Below the pieces are notes generated by a model that ran no database searches, had not been told where the DNA came from, and was given only the letters and a program-made list of their open reading frames with translations. This document shows positions 16,354 through 25,033 of a stretch of DNA of 35,256 nt, piece by piece. Origin of the DNA: Candidatus Woesearchaeota archaeon (GTDB lineage: Archaea > Nanobdellota > Nanobdellia > Woesearchaeales > UBA10216). The translations under genes were made by a program, and so were the position numbers. The first letter of the stretch is position 1. Every line of letters starts with the position of its first letter. The DNA lies in the NCBI GenBank assembly GCA_018303115.1, contig JAGVYT010000018.1, forward strand, positions 1 to 35,256. The letters run 5' to 3'.

Positions 16354-17469
16354 ATGAAGTATAAAATTCTTGTCACTGGGGGCGCGGGCTTTATAGGCTC
16401 TTTTCTGGTTGACAAGCTTGTTGAAGAGGGCCATGAACTGGTTATCCTTGACAATCTTGAGCCTCAGGTTCACCAGGGCAATGTCCCTTCTTACCTGAAT
16501 AAGTCTGCCAAGTTCATTAAAGGCTCGGTTCTTGATTATGGGCTTTTTAGGGATGCTGTAGCTGATGCTGATGTGGTGTTTCATGAGGCGGCTATGGTTG
16601 GCGTTGGCCAGTCAATGTATCAGGTAAGGAAGTATGTTGGAGCAAACGTTATGGGAACTGCCTGCCTTCTTGATATTCTTGCAAACGAAAAGCACAATGT
16701 TAAGAAGGTTGTTGTAGCGGCCTCAATGAGCAGCTATGGCGAGGGGGCTTATGAGTGCGAGTCCTGCGGTGTCGTCTCTCCCCCCTTAAGGAGCGAGGAG
16801 CAGCTTAAATCCAGGAAGTGGGGGCTTGTCTGTAAATGCGGGAATCAGCTTACCCCTATTACGACTTCTGAGTCAAAGCCTTTGCAGTCAAACAGCATTT
16901 ACGGCATTACAAAAGCCAATCAGGAGCAAACAACACTGACTCTGTGCCGGGCTTACGGCATCCCGGCTGTTTCCCTTAGATACTTTAACGTTTACGGTCC
17001 TAGGCAGTCTTTGTCAAACCCCTATACTGGCGTTGTTGCTATTTTCATGAGCCGTATCAAGAACAATAACCCGCCTCTTATTTTTGAGGATGGGCTGCAG
17101 TCGAGGGATTTCGTCTCAGTTCATGATGTTGTTCAGGCAAATCTTCTGGTTATGAAATCAAGTTCGGCTGATTATGAGGTGCTTAACGTTGCTTCCGGCA
17201 ATCAGACTACCATAAAAAACGTTGCAGAAATTCTAATAAAGCTTTATGGCAAGGACGTAAAGGCCGAGGTAACGAATAAGTATAGGAAGGGTGATGTGCG
17301 CCATTGTTTTGCTGATATTTCAAAAATCAAGAAGCTTCTTGGTTACTCTCCAAAAGTCTCTTTTGAGCAGGGAATGCAGGAGATTATTCACTGGTCTGAA
17401 GCTCAGAAGTCTGTGGATAAAGTTGATGAAGCAATCCGGGAACTGAGGGATAAGGGGCTAATGGAGTAA
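16354..17469 (+). CDS. NAD-dependent epimerase/dehydratase with zinc-ribbon insertion
   Basis: ILVTGGAGFIGSFLVDKLVEEGH, SNSIYGITKANQEQTT, RYFNVYGPRQ; insertion CESCGVVSPPLRSEEQLKSRKWGLVCKCG. Confidence 0.93.
   Translation: MKYKILVTGGAGFIGSFLVDKLVEEGHELVILDNLEPQVHQGNVPSYLNKSAKFIKGSVLDYGLFRDAVADADVVFHEAAMVGVGQSMYQVRKYVGANVMGTACLLDILANEKHNVKKVVVAASMSSYGEGAYECESCGVVSPPLRSEEQLKSRKWGLVCKCGNQLTPITTSESKPLQSNSIYGITKANQEQTTLTLCRAYGIPAVSLRYFNVYGPRQSLSNPYTGVVAIFMSRIKNNNPPLIFEDGLQSRDFVSVHDVVQANLLVMKSSSADYEVLNVASGNQTTIKNVAEILIKLYGKDVKAEVTNKYRKGDVRHCFADISKIKKLLGYSPKVSFEQGMQEIIHWSEAQKSVDKVDEAIRELRDKGLME
16360..16367 (-). promoter_or_regulatory. TATA box for the 14108-16336 gene, inside the opposite gene's first codons
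   Basis: attttata on the minus strand (tataaaat on plus), about 27 nt upstream of the minus-strand ATG. Confidence 0.45.
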
Positions 17470-17509
17470 ATAGGTTCTGCTGCATGTTAAGTCAGCATTC
17501 TGCACTATA

Positions 17510-17643
17510 GGCTCTGTCCTGAGACTTTGCTTGCACCTTTTGTAGCTCTCCTTCTTTACTTTCCCACTCCTTGCTTTGCAGAGGAGGGGGAAAGTAAAAA
17601 GGAAGCGATAAACATGCGAGAAAGCGCTTTTAGGACAACGCCT
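17510..17643. repeat. GGC..TGTCCT inverted-repeat element F1
   Basis: Left ggctctgtcctgaga, right cttttaggacaacgcc; 17600-17643 matches the inverse of 26808-26861. Confidence 0.6.
17554..17599. other. Long hairpin
   Basis: ctttactttcccactcc ... ggagggggaaagtaaa, about 16-17 bp stem with about one mismatch. Confidence 0.75.
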
Positions 17644-17688
17644 AAACTATAGAAAAGTTTAAAAAACAGTTGAAACGTTTTCTTCTTT

Positions 17689-19365
17689 ATGAGACCTGAA
17701 ACTATCCTTGGCCTGACGGGTCTTGAAACTTACAGCGGGCACAGCCATGATTCAAGCGCCTGCATGGCTGATGAGGCGAGGATTGTTGGCGCTGTTTCGG
17801 AAGGCCGCTTCACCCGTAACAGGCACCATGCCGGCTTTCCTTGGATGGGCGTTAAATACCTCTTGAGCCTTGGATACTCGTATTCTGATATAGATGCGGT
17901 TGCAATACCCTGGCCGCTTAAAGAATATTCCAAACGCCTGAAGATTGTTAAAAATCTTTACAGTATGATTCCTGTGTTTAAGGCCAGGATGTATTCAAAC
18001 CAGTATTTGCCTGTTGAGAAAAAAAAGATTATTGGCATAGGCCACCAGCGCGCCCATGCTGCATCTGCTTATAGGACTTCTGGTTTCAAAAAAGCCTTGG
18101 TTGTTTCCCTTGACCTTGGCGGTCCTGAGGAAGACGTAGCCAACGCAGGCGGCGGTATTTTTGTCGGCGATAATGGCGAGCTTACCAGAATAAAGGCGTT
18201 AACTGCAAGCTTTGGGGTTTTTTATGCCTTTGTTACAGAAGGGCTTGGGTTTAGGGCTGTTGATGATGAAGGAAAGATAACAGGTCTGGCTCCTTATGGT
18301 GATTCCAATAGCAACGCTTACAGCATCCTGAAGGATTATGCGCCAACTGTTAACGGCCTTAATCTGGTTAAGCAGAAAAAGGGGCTTAGAATTGATTTTA
18401 GCGTAGTAAACAATCACCAGCGTTTTGTTTTTAATAATTTGGGTGTTATTGGTTCCCTGGTTAAGCGCTTTTCAGATAAGGATGTTGCTGCTGCTGCCCA
18501 GAGAATTCTTGAGGAGGGTGTTGTTGAGCTTGTTGAGAATGCCCTGGAAGACACAGGCATGGACAGGCTTTGTCTCGCCGGGGGGATTTTCCTGAATGTC
18601 AAACTTAACAAGAGACTTCGTGAGTTAAAGCGCGTTAAGGGCGTTTACGTGTCTCCCAATCCAGGTGATGCAGGAACTGCTGTGGGCGCTGCCCTGGAAG
18701 CGCACCACAATCTTACCGGGGAAAAAATTCCCAAGGCTGAAAATAATGTTTACCTTGGTCCTGAATACACTGATGCCGAAATTGAAGCTGTTCTAAAAAA
18801 GCATAAAGGCCTTAATTTCAGAAAAACCTCTGAGCCTTCAGGTGATGCTGCGGAGCTTATCAGTAAAGGCAGGATTGTTGGCTGGTTCCAGGGAAGAATG
18901 GAATGGGCGCCTCACTCTCTTGGCGCAAGGTCTGTTCTTTCCTCTCCCCAAGAAATAAAGATTAAGGAAAAGATTAACTTCTGCCTTAAGCAGCGCGACC
19001 GCTCTACTCCTTACTCTCCGTCAATTCTCCTGGAAGAGGCTTACCGGTATTTGAAAAAGCCTTCCGAGAGCCCTTATATGAATATGGCTTATGATGTTCT
19101 GCCACATGCTAAGGATGAAATAGCTGCTGCTGTTCACGTTGACAATACTGTGCGTGCCCACACTGTTAAAAAGCAGCTCAATCCGTTGTATTATGACCTG
19201 ATTAGGGAGCATGAAAAGATGACAGGCGTCCCTGCTGTTCTTAACACCTCTTTTAGCAGGCAGGACCAGCCTATTGTCTGCTCTCCTGAAGATGCAGTAA
19301 ATTATTTGCTTATGAAGTGCGTGGAGGACCTGGTTATAGGGAATTTTGTAGTAAATCTTAAGTGA
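17689..19365 (+). CDS. Carbamoyltransferase (NodU/CmcH family)
   Basis: GLTGLETYSGHSHDSSACMADE, GHQRAHAASAY, LCLAGGIFLNVKLNKRL, YVSPNPGDAGTAVGAAL, GWFQGRMEWAPHSLGARSVLSSP, ILLEEAYRY, NTSFSRQDQPIVCSPEDAV. Confidence 0.95.
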   Translation: MRPETILGLTGLETYSGHSHDSSACMADEARIVGAVSEGRFTRNRHHAGFPWMGVKYLLSLGYSYSDIDAVAIPWPLKEYSKRLKIVKNLYSMIPVFKARMYSNQYLPVEKKKIIGIGHQRAHAASAYRTSGFKKALVVSLDLGGPEEDVANAGGGIFVGDNGELTRIKALTASFGVFYAFVTEGLGFRAVDDEGKITGLAPYGDSNSNAYSILKDYAPTVNGLNLVKQKKGLRIDFSVVNNHQRFVFNNLGVIGSLVKRFSDKDVAAAAQRILEEGVVELVENALEDTGMDRLCLAGGIFLNVKLNKRLRELKRVKGVYVSPNPGDAGTAVGAALEAHHNLTGEKIPKAENNVYLGPEYTDAEIEAVLKKHKGLNFRKTSEPSGDAAELISKGRIVGWFQGRMEWAPHSLGARSVLSSPQEIKIKEKINFCLKQRDRSTPYSPSILLEEAYRYLKKPSESPYMNMAYDVLPHAKDEIAAAVHVDNTVRAHTVKKQLNPLYYDLIREHEKMTGVPAVLNTSFSRQDQPIVCSPEDAVNYLLMKCVEDLVIGNFVVNLK

Positions 19366-19371
19366 CCTCAC

Positions 19372-20163
19372 ATGAAATCAACCATAACCGCTTCAGTAAT
19401 TTCCTACAATGACGAGTCGAGGATTAAGCAATGCCTTGACTCTGTTAAACCTGTTGTTGATGAGATTGTTTTTGTCCATGACGGCCCATGCTCTGACAAT
19501 ACTTTGAAGATAGCGAAAAAATATACAAAAAAGGTTTTTGTCCGCCAAAGGATTGGCGAAGCAGAGCCTCACAGGCAATTTGCAATGGAACAGGCAGAAT
19601 CAGAGTGGATTTTAACGCTTGATACTGACGAATATCTTTCCCCACGGCTTCAAAAAGCAGTAAAAAAGCTTGTTCAGGATAATAGTGTTGACGGGTATGA
19701 GTTCTACTGGTCTTTTTACGATAAGGGACGCAAAATAACCTCCGGGCCTCTTTCCAGGTCTTACCGTCTTGCCTTGTTCAGGAAGGCAAAAACAACTGCC
19801 CCAAAAAAATTCCATGAGTGGTATAAGGTGAAAGGTAATGTGAAACGCGTTAACCTTATCTTGGAACACGCTGTTCCTTACGACAACTGGGCTTTTTCAG
19901 GTTTCATGAGGAAGCACTGGCCCCGGGCAAGTTATGATGCCCGTCATAGAATCGTAGCTGGCTATGCAAAATGGCCTTTCTTCATTTACCTTCCTAAAGC
20001 GGTTCTTTGGTTTTTTCTTTTGCTGCCTTACAATTTCATAATCCGGAAAAGTTTTCTGAACGGTCTGCTTGGGTTAAGGGTAGCTTTCCTGGTTGCCGCC
20101 TACAATTTTCTTACTTACTTTTATATTTTCAAATATAAGCTGGCGGGAAAGCTGCCGTTCTGA
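19372..20163 (+). CDS. Family 2 glycosyltransferase
   Basis: TASVISYNDESRIKQCLDSVKPVVDEIVFVHDGPCSDNT, EWILTLDTDEYLSPRL. Confidence 0.9.
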   Translation: MKSTITASVISYNDESRIKQCLDSVKPVVDEIVFVHDGPCSDNTLKIAKKYTKKVFVRQRIGEAEPHRQFAMEQAESEWILTLDTDEYLSPRLQKAVKKLVQDNSVDGYEFYWSFYDKGRKITSGPLSRSYRLALFRKAKTTAPKKFHEWYKVKGNVKRVNLILEHAVPYDNWAFSGFMRKHWPRASYDARHRIVAGYAKWPFFIYLPKAVLWFFLLLPYNFIIRKSFLNGLLGLRVAFLVAAYNFLTYFYIFKYKLAGKLPF

Positions 20164-20167
20164 CTTA

Positions 20168-21256
20168 TCAGGCTTTTTCAAGCAAGCTTCTGTAAAGCTC
20201 TTTCAGCTTTTTGTGCACGGCATTGTAATCCGCCACTGCCGCATATTTCATGGCCTTTGCGCCGTTGGCTTTTCTCAATTTTGGATTTTTATAGTAAGTT
20301 AGCAAGTCTCTGGCAAGGCCTTCAGCATCTCCGACTTTGTGGTAGAGCGCAGCTGATTTGAAAACAGAGGTAAACGCCGGCAGGTCTGACAGGCATAGCG
20401 GAATGCTGTCAGCGCCAGCCTCGTAAATGGATATGCATTGTGCATCCACGCTTGAGGCCATGCAGAAAACATCGCTCAGGTCCAGCACTGCCTTGATATC
20501 ATGTCCATGCAAAAAGCCAAGGTGTATCACGTCTTTGCCTATCTTCAGTTCTTCTGCTGTCTGCCTTATTGTCGGTTTGCCCTCTTCTCCAAGAAAGTCC
20601 TTTCCAACAAGCACAAGCTTTGTCTTTTTTGCTTTCTTTCTGAATAAGCTAAATGCTTTTAGTAACACGTGGACTCCTTTTATGCTCCTGAAATTTGCTA
20701 CACACGTGACTATGAACGGTTTTCCTTTTACCTTCAGCATGCTCATCCCTTTTGCTGATTTTGGCCTTGAAAAGAATTTGAGGTTTACTGGCAGGGGAAG
20801 CACTTCTACTTTTTCTTTTGAAAATCCGTTGTCAAGGAACAGCTGTTTCCCGTATGGCGTATGGGCCAGTATCTTATCATACCTTTTATAGAGTGATACG
20901 GATAACGCTTTGATGATTTTATTTGAGCCCAGAATGTCGCTCATTGGCGTATGCACTTTCTTGCACGGCAGCAGCCCTGCAAGCAGTGAAGGCAGGTAAG
21001 GCCTTAGGTTTGAGTGCACTAAGCTTGGCCTTTTTTTAATGCTGTAAAGAAACAGGCTTAATGGGCTGGCAAACCTTCTTACATTGAACCCTTCTATTAC
21101 CTCTTTTTTAGGCTGCCCGCTCTGTCTCAGGGTTAGAATTTCAACTTCTAATCCTAACTCGCTAAGAAGCCTTGCTGGTATGTTAATGTAGTCTTCATTT
21201 TCAGTCTGGTTTAACGGGTAAACTGGTGCTATGATTGCTGCCCTTTTCATTCTCAA
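20168..21256 (-). CDS. Family 4 glycosyltransferase
   Basis: IIAPVYPLNQTENEDYINIPARLLSELGLEVEILT, ANFRSIKGVHVLLKAF, LVLVGKDF, IYEAGADSIPLCLSDLPAF. Confidence 0.9.
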   Translation of the reverse strand: MRMKRAAIIAPVYPLNQTENEDYINIPARLLSELGLEVEILTLRQSGQPKKEVIEGFNVRRFASPLSLFLYSIKKRPSLVHSNLRPYLPSLLAGLLPCKKVHTPMSDILGSNKIIKALSVSLYKRYDKILAHTPYGKQLFLDNGFSKEKVEVLPLPVNLKFFSRPKSAKGMSMLKVKGKPFIVTCVANFRSIKGVHVLLKAFSLFRKKAKKTKLVLVGKDFLGEEGKPTIRQTAEELKIGKDVIHLGFLHGHDIKAVLDLSDVFCMASSVDAQCISIYEAGADSIPLCLSDLPAFTSVFKSAALYHKVGDAEGLARDLLTYYKNPKLRKANGAKAMKYAAVADYNAVHKKLKELYRSLLEKA

Positions 21257-21294
21257 AACAAATGCAAGTCAATATAAAAAGATTGTTCTGCTGT

Positions 21295-21414
21295 GGTAAT
21301 TTCAAGTTAGCTGTCAAGCCTATTCCCCTTCTGCTTGCCCTGTTTCATCTCCCACTACGCAATGCAAGGGGGAGTGAAACAGGGGCGAGCCAAGGCGCAT
21401 AACTTTGCATTACC
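21295..21414. repeat. GGTAAT...ATTACC inverted-repeat element E2 with internal hairpin
   Basis: ggtaatttcaagtta ... taactttgcattacc (12/15 arm identity) enclosing gccctgtttcatctccc/ggggagtgaaacagggg-type hairpin. Confidence 0.65.
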
Positions 21415-21504
21415 CTATATGACTAAACTTAAATAATAGTTCTTGTTTTCGCATAACTTGGCATTACCCTATATGACTAAACTTAAATAATAGTTCTTGT
21501 TTTC
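21397..21504 (+). promoter_or_regulatory. 54-bp tandem duplication carrying a TATA promoter
   Basis: gcataact(t/g)gcattaccctatatgactaaacttaaataatagttcttgttttc, two head-to-tail copies (21397-21450, 21451-21504) with one mismatch. Confidence 0.9.
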
Positions 21505-21511
21505 TGGCAGC

Positions 21512-22585
21512 ATGCCAAAAAAACCTGCAGTATCCGTCATAGTCCTGAACTGGAACGGCATTCGCTATACAATTCCATGCCTTAAGTCGTTGAAGCAGCA
21601 GTCTTACAAAGATTTTGAAATAGTTGTGGTGGATAACGGCTCTACAAAGGATGATTCTGTTGAAGTGCTGAAAAGGACTAAAGGCATAAAGCTTGTTTTA
21701 AACTCTGAAAATCTCGGTTTTGCCGGAGGCAATAATGTCGGCGTTAGGGCTTCCTCTGCTGCCAGGTATGTTGCTTTTTTAAATAACGACACTACTGTTT
21801 CGAAAAACTGGCTAAGGGGGCTTGTCTGGGCGATGGACAGGCATCCCGAACTTGGCGAGGCAGAGTCAAAAATATACAACAGGTATTACGGCAAAGGCTA
21901 TAAATTCAGCTACTATGGAACTCCTACGCATCTCCTGTTCCTTACAGAGTATGATTTTAAAGTGTCTGAAAGGGATTATGTTCCCATGTTCAGCACAAGC
22001 GGGGCTGCCATGATTTACAGGAAAAACCTTGTTGACCTGCCTTTTGATGGCGATTATTTTATTTATCATGAGGACAGCTATCTTGGCTGGTTTTTGAGGC
22101 TTAAGGGCTACAAGGCGGGGGTTATCCCGGGGGCAAAGGTCTACCATGAGGGGGAAGCCACAATCAAGAGCGCCAAGGGCGTTAGCGGCAGGTTTGCTTA
22201 TCTTGGCGAGAGGAACAGGCTGATGAATCTTTTCCTTTTTTACAGTCTTTCAACCCTGCTGAAGCTTTTGCCCCTGATTTTTTTGACGATGTTGTTCACA
22301 AATATTTACGATTTCGGAAGGCTTCATTTGAGGCTTTTGAGTTACCTGTGGCTTTTGACGCACCCCTTTCTGGTAATTTCAAAAAGGTTCAGAATCCAGA
22401 GGCAGAGAAGGGTGCCTGATTCAGCTATAACCCCCTATATGTCTTCCAAGCTGTTTGAAGTGAAGTATTTCAAAAGCGGCATGGCAAAAATGGTCGCAGG
22501 CCTTCTGAATAAGTTTTCCTTCGCTTACTGCAGGCTTTTAAGAATAAAATCCGTGGAGTTTGACAGAAAGGAAGCAGGTTTCTAG
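21512..22585 (+). CDS. Family 2 glycosyltransferase (rhamnosyltransferase-like)
   Basis: VSVIVLNWNGIRYTIPCLKSLKQQSY, VVVDNGSTKDDS, NLGFAGGNNVGVR, FLNNDTTVSKNWL; ATG 21512 chosen because 21497 lies within the duplicated promoter. Confidence 0.9.
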   Translation: MPKKPAVSVIVLNWNGIRYTIPCLKSLKQQSYKDFEIVVVDNGSTKDDSVEVLKRTKGIKLVLNSENLGFAGGNNVGVRASSAARYVAFLNNDTTVSKNWLRGLVWAMDRHPELGEAESKIYNRYYGKGYKFSYYGTPTHLLFLTEYDFKVSERDYVPMFSTSGAAMIYRKNLVDLPFDGDYFIYHEDSYLGWFLRLKGYKAGVIPGAKVYHEGEATIKSAKGVSGRFAYLGERNRLMNLFLFYSLSTLLKLLPLIFLTMLFTNIYDFGRLHLRLLSYLWLLTHPFLVISKRFRIQRQRRVPDSAITPYMSSKLFEVKYFKSGMAKMVAGLLNKFSFAYCRLLRIKSVEFDRKEAGF

Positions 22586-23061
22586 TTCTTCCCTGACTTA
22601 TAAGCAAGATAAAGTAAAAAAAGGAACAGAACTGCACCGTCGAACTGCATAAGCCCTTCAGGGCTTAAAAACCCTGCACAGAATCCAAACCCGTTCCAAT
22701 TAGGGACCAGTGAAGGGGCTAAACCAAAGGTTGAGTAGCAGTCTAAAATAACATGCACAAGCCACGCTACAGCTGCAATTAAAATTGCTGTCGCAGCCTT
22801 CACGTTAAATTTCTTAACAGTTAAGGCAGTTAAATACAAGACCAAGGGTATTAGCAGAGCGTGCGTGTAAATCTTATGGAAATAAACGCTTGTTCCGAAA
22901 ATCCGGTTAATCGCCAGAGCCAGCGGCATGTCTATGTCAGGGAGCAGCCCTATTAAACCTCCAAGAAGCAGAAGTCTGTTGCTGAATTTTATTTTAAGGA
23001 ACTTTCTTACAGCCGCCAAGACTGCAATTGTTATTACTATGTGTGTTCCGGCAAGAGGCAT
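22582..23061 (-). CDS. YdjM/DUF457-like membrane-bound hydrolase-like protein
   Basis: THIVITIAV, GGLIGLLPDIDMPLAL, FHKIYTHALLIPL, AWLVHVILDCYSTFG. Confidence 0.75.
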   Translation of the reverse strand: MPLAGTHIVITIAVLAAVRKFLKIKFSNRLLLLGGLIGLLPDIDMPLALAINRIFGTSVYFHKIYTHALLIPLVLYLTALTVKKFNVKAATAILIAAVAWLVHVILDCYSTFGLAPSLVPNWNGFGFCAGFLSPEGLMQFDGAVLFLFLLYLAYKSGKN

Positions 23062-23062
23062 C

Positions 23063-24100
23063 TTAGCCCTTTGTTAATTTCTTATACAGCTCTGTGTGCC
23101 TTTCAGCAACCGCTTTCCAGTTTGCCTCTTTTCTGTAATCAACCAACCCTTTTTTGTAACTGCCGTAGTTTTTCATAACTTTCCTTACCCCGTCTGCTAT
23201 GGCTTTGGGATTCCTTTCGACCGACTCCCCGAACCTGAAGTGCTCGACAGTCTCTCCTAAAGCTCCGGATTTTGTTACAACTACGGGTATCCCTGCGGAG
23301 ACCGCATCATTTAAAGCCCCTGACTGGTTCTGTATTTTAAGGTAGGGAAAAACCGCAACATCCGCATTTTTGAAATGCCTCCACCTTTCCTCGTCGCTTA
23401 CCCACCCGAACCTGCCGCTTATGTTTTCGGTATTGACAAGCATCTTCCTTATCTGCTTTTCGTATTTTTTGTCAATGAAACTGCCTACTATTTTCAGCCT
23501 GAATTCAGGGAGCATTTTCATTGCCCTTATAAGAAGTTCGAGGCCCTTCATTCTTGAAATCTTCCCGAAAAACAGGAGGTTGCGGCCCTTTCTTTTGTGG
23601 AATTCAAAAAGCTCAAGCCCGAGATGTATAAACACCACGTTCTCCGCTTTGTACTTCTTCTCTAGGAACCTCTTTTGCTGCGGCGTGTGCGCAATCACAG
23701 CATCAGAATTCCTTACAACCTCTTTTTCAAGGAAGTTAAGCACGCTCTTTCTCAGGAAATTATAGCCCTCATAACTGTAATGAACCTCGTGCATAGTGCT
23801 TACTACAGGAATCTTTTGTGAGAGCGCCTGCAGCAGGTTAAGATTTAATGTATGCCTCCCAAAATAGGATGCAATATACTGTATGTGCAGCAGGTCAAGC
23901 TTTTCTTTTTCTATTATTCTCTGCAGAAGCGCCTTAAGGCGGAACGACTTGAAATTTATTTTGTAGTCTGCAGATTCCGACTTAGCATCGCCTATCTTTA
24001 TGACTTCGTGGTTCTTCGAAAGCTCCTTGCACAGGTTTTCTGAAAACCTTGCTATGCCGTCCTTTTCCGGAAGGAACTTGCTTACCATGCCTATTCTCAT
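23063..24100 (-). CDS. Family 4 glycosyltransferase
   Basis: MRIGMVSKFLPEKDGIARFSENLCKEL, DLLHIQYIASYFG, LLFFGKISRMKGLELLIRAMKML, AVFPYLKIQNQSGALNDAVSAGIPVVVTKSGALGE. Confidence 0.92.
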   Translation of the reverse strand: MRIGMVSKFLPEKDGIARFSENLCKELSKNHEVIKIGDAKSESADYKINFKSFRLKALLQRIIEKEKLDLLHIQYIASYFGRHTLNLNLLQALSQKIPVVSTMHEVHYSYEGYNFLRKSVLNFLEKEVVRNSDAVIAHTPQQKRFLEKKYKAENVVFIHLGLELFEFHKRKGRNLLFFGKISRMKGLELLIRAMKMLPEFRLKIVGSFIDKKYEKQIRKMLVNTENISGRFGWVSDEERWRHFKNADVAVFPYLKIQNQSGALNDAVSAGIPVVVTKSGALGETVEHFRFGESVERNPKAIADGVRKVMKNYGSYKKGLVDYRKEANWKAVAERHTELYKKLTKG

Positions 24101-24111
24101 TCTAACCTCGC

Positions 24112-24858
24112 TTAGTTTGCATTCCCGCTCTTCTCTTCCCCGCCATTTTTCATTTTCCCTCCCCGCCTAAGCTTTAGCGCTTCAATCCCGTATGAAATTC
24201 CTGACTTCAGCAGGGGTGTTTTGCTCTTTCCATACCTGCGCGGCATGTATTTGAACGGAAGCTCCTTTATTCTCAGCCTTGCAGGCTTCAGGGCGTAAAG
24301 CATCCTGAAGCAGTAATCGCCATACCCCTTAAAAACCTGTTCAGTTTTTATTCCTTTGATGGCTTTTCTCTTTATTGCAAAAAACCCTCCTGTTGAGTCA
24401 AGCACCTTTATTCCCAGCATTGCCTTGATGGCATAATTAAACAGTTTGCTTAGGTAATACTGTATGAAGTCAGTGTTCATGCTTCCTCCACTTGCATACC
24501 TTGATGCGAAAACAGCATCGGCGTCGTCAATCCCTTTTACAAGCACAGGCACAGAGCCCGGAGGGTGGCTGAAATCAGCGTCCATGACAACGATTATGCT
24601 GCCGCTGCTCTCGTTTATTCCGCGAAGAACCGCTGTCCCCAATCCTCGTTCAGTTCTTACTATCGCTTTTATCAGCTTGTTTTTTTTACTGATGGCAGTT
24701 GCAACCTCGCCGGTCCCGTCAGGGCTGCTGTCGTCCACTATCACAATCTCGGGAACGTAGCCGGCTTTCTTTAACTCTTTAATAAGCTCGCTGCTTAACT
24801 CAGCGATATTGCCCCGCTCATTATAAGTTGGAAGCACCACAGAAACCCTGGTTGCCAT
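24112..24858 (-). CDS. Family 2 glycosyltransferase (dolichyl-phosphate mannose synthase-like)
   Basis: VSVVLPTYNERGNIAEL, IVIVDDSSPDGTGEVA, IIVVMDADFSHPP, FASRYASGGSM. Confidence 0.92.
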   Translation of the reverse strand: MATRVSVVLPTYNERGNIAELSSELIKELKKAGYVPEIVIVDDSSPDGTGEVATAISKKNKLIKAIVRTERGLGTAVLRGINESSGSIIVVMDADFSHPPGSVPVLVKGIDDADAVFASRYASGGSMNTDFIQYYLSKLFNYAIKAMLGIKVLDSTGGFFAIKRKAIKGIKTEQVFKGYGDYCFRMLYALKPARLRIKELPFKYMPRRYGKSKTPLLKSGISYGIEALKLRRGGKMKNGGEEKSGNAN

Positions 24859-24974
24859 AGCAAAATGCAGTCAAACATAATCTTTTAAAGGTTTTTGTTG
24901 GAAGGCGGTATTGAAAAGTTACTCCGTGTTGCCATGCCCCGGCGCTGCAGTGCTGAATTTCTCCCCTCCATGCC

Positions 24975-25033
24975 TGGTTAAGGCGTGGAAAATTCAGCCG
25001 CATGACGGCAAACAGGGCAATCGGGCAGGGACA
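24975..25033. repeat. 59-bp dispersed repeat, copy 2
   Basis: tggttaaggcgtggaaaattcagccgcatgacggcaaacagggcaatcgggcagggac; supplies the stop codon of the overlapping GtrA-like ORF. Confidence 0.8.

Noticed and set aside
21397-21504. CRISPR-like direct repeats
   Set aside because: Two directly adjacent 54-bp copies without spacers and containing a promoter; no array or cas genes in the window.
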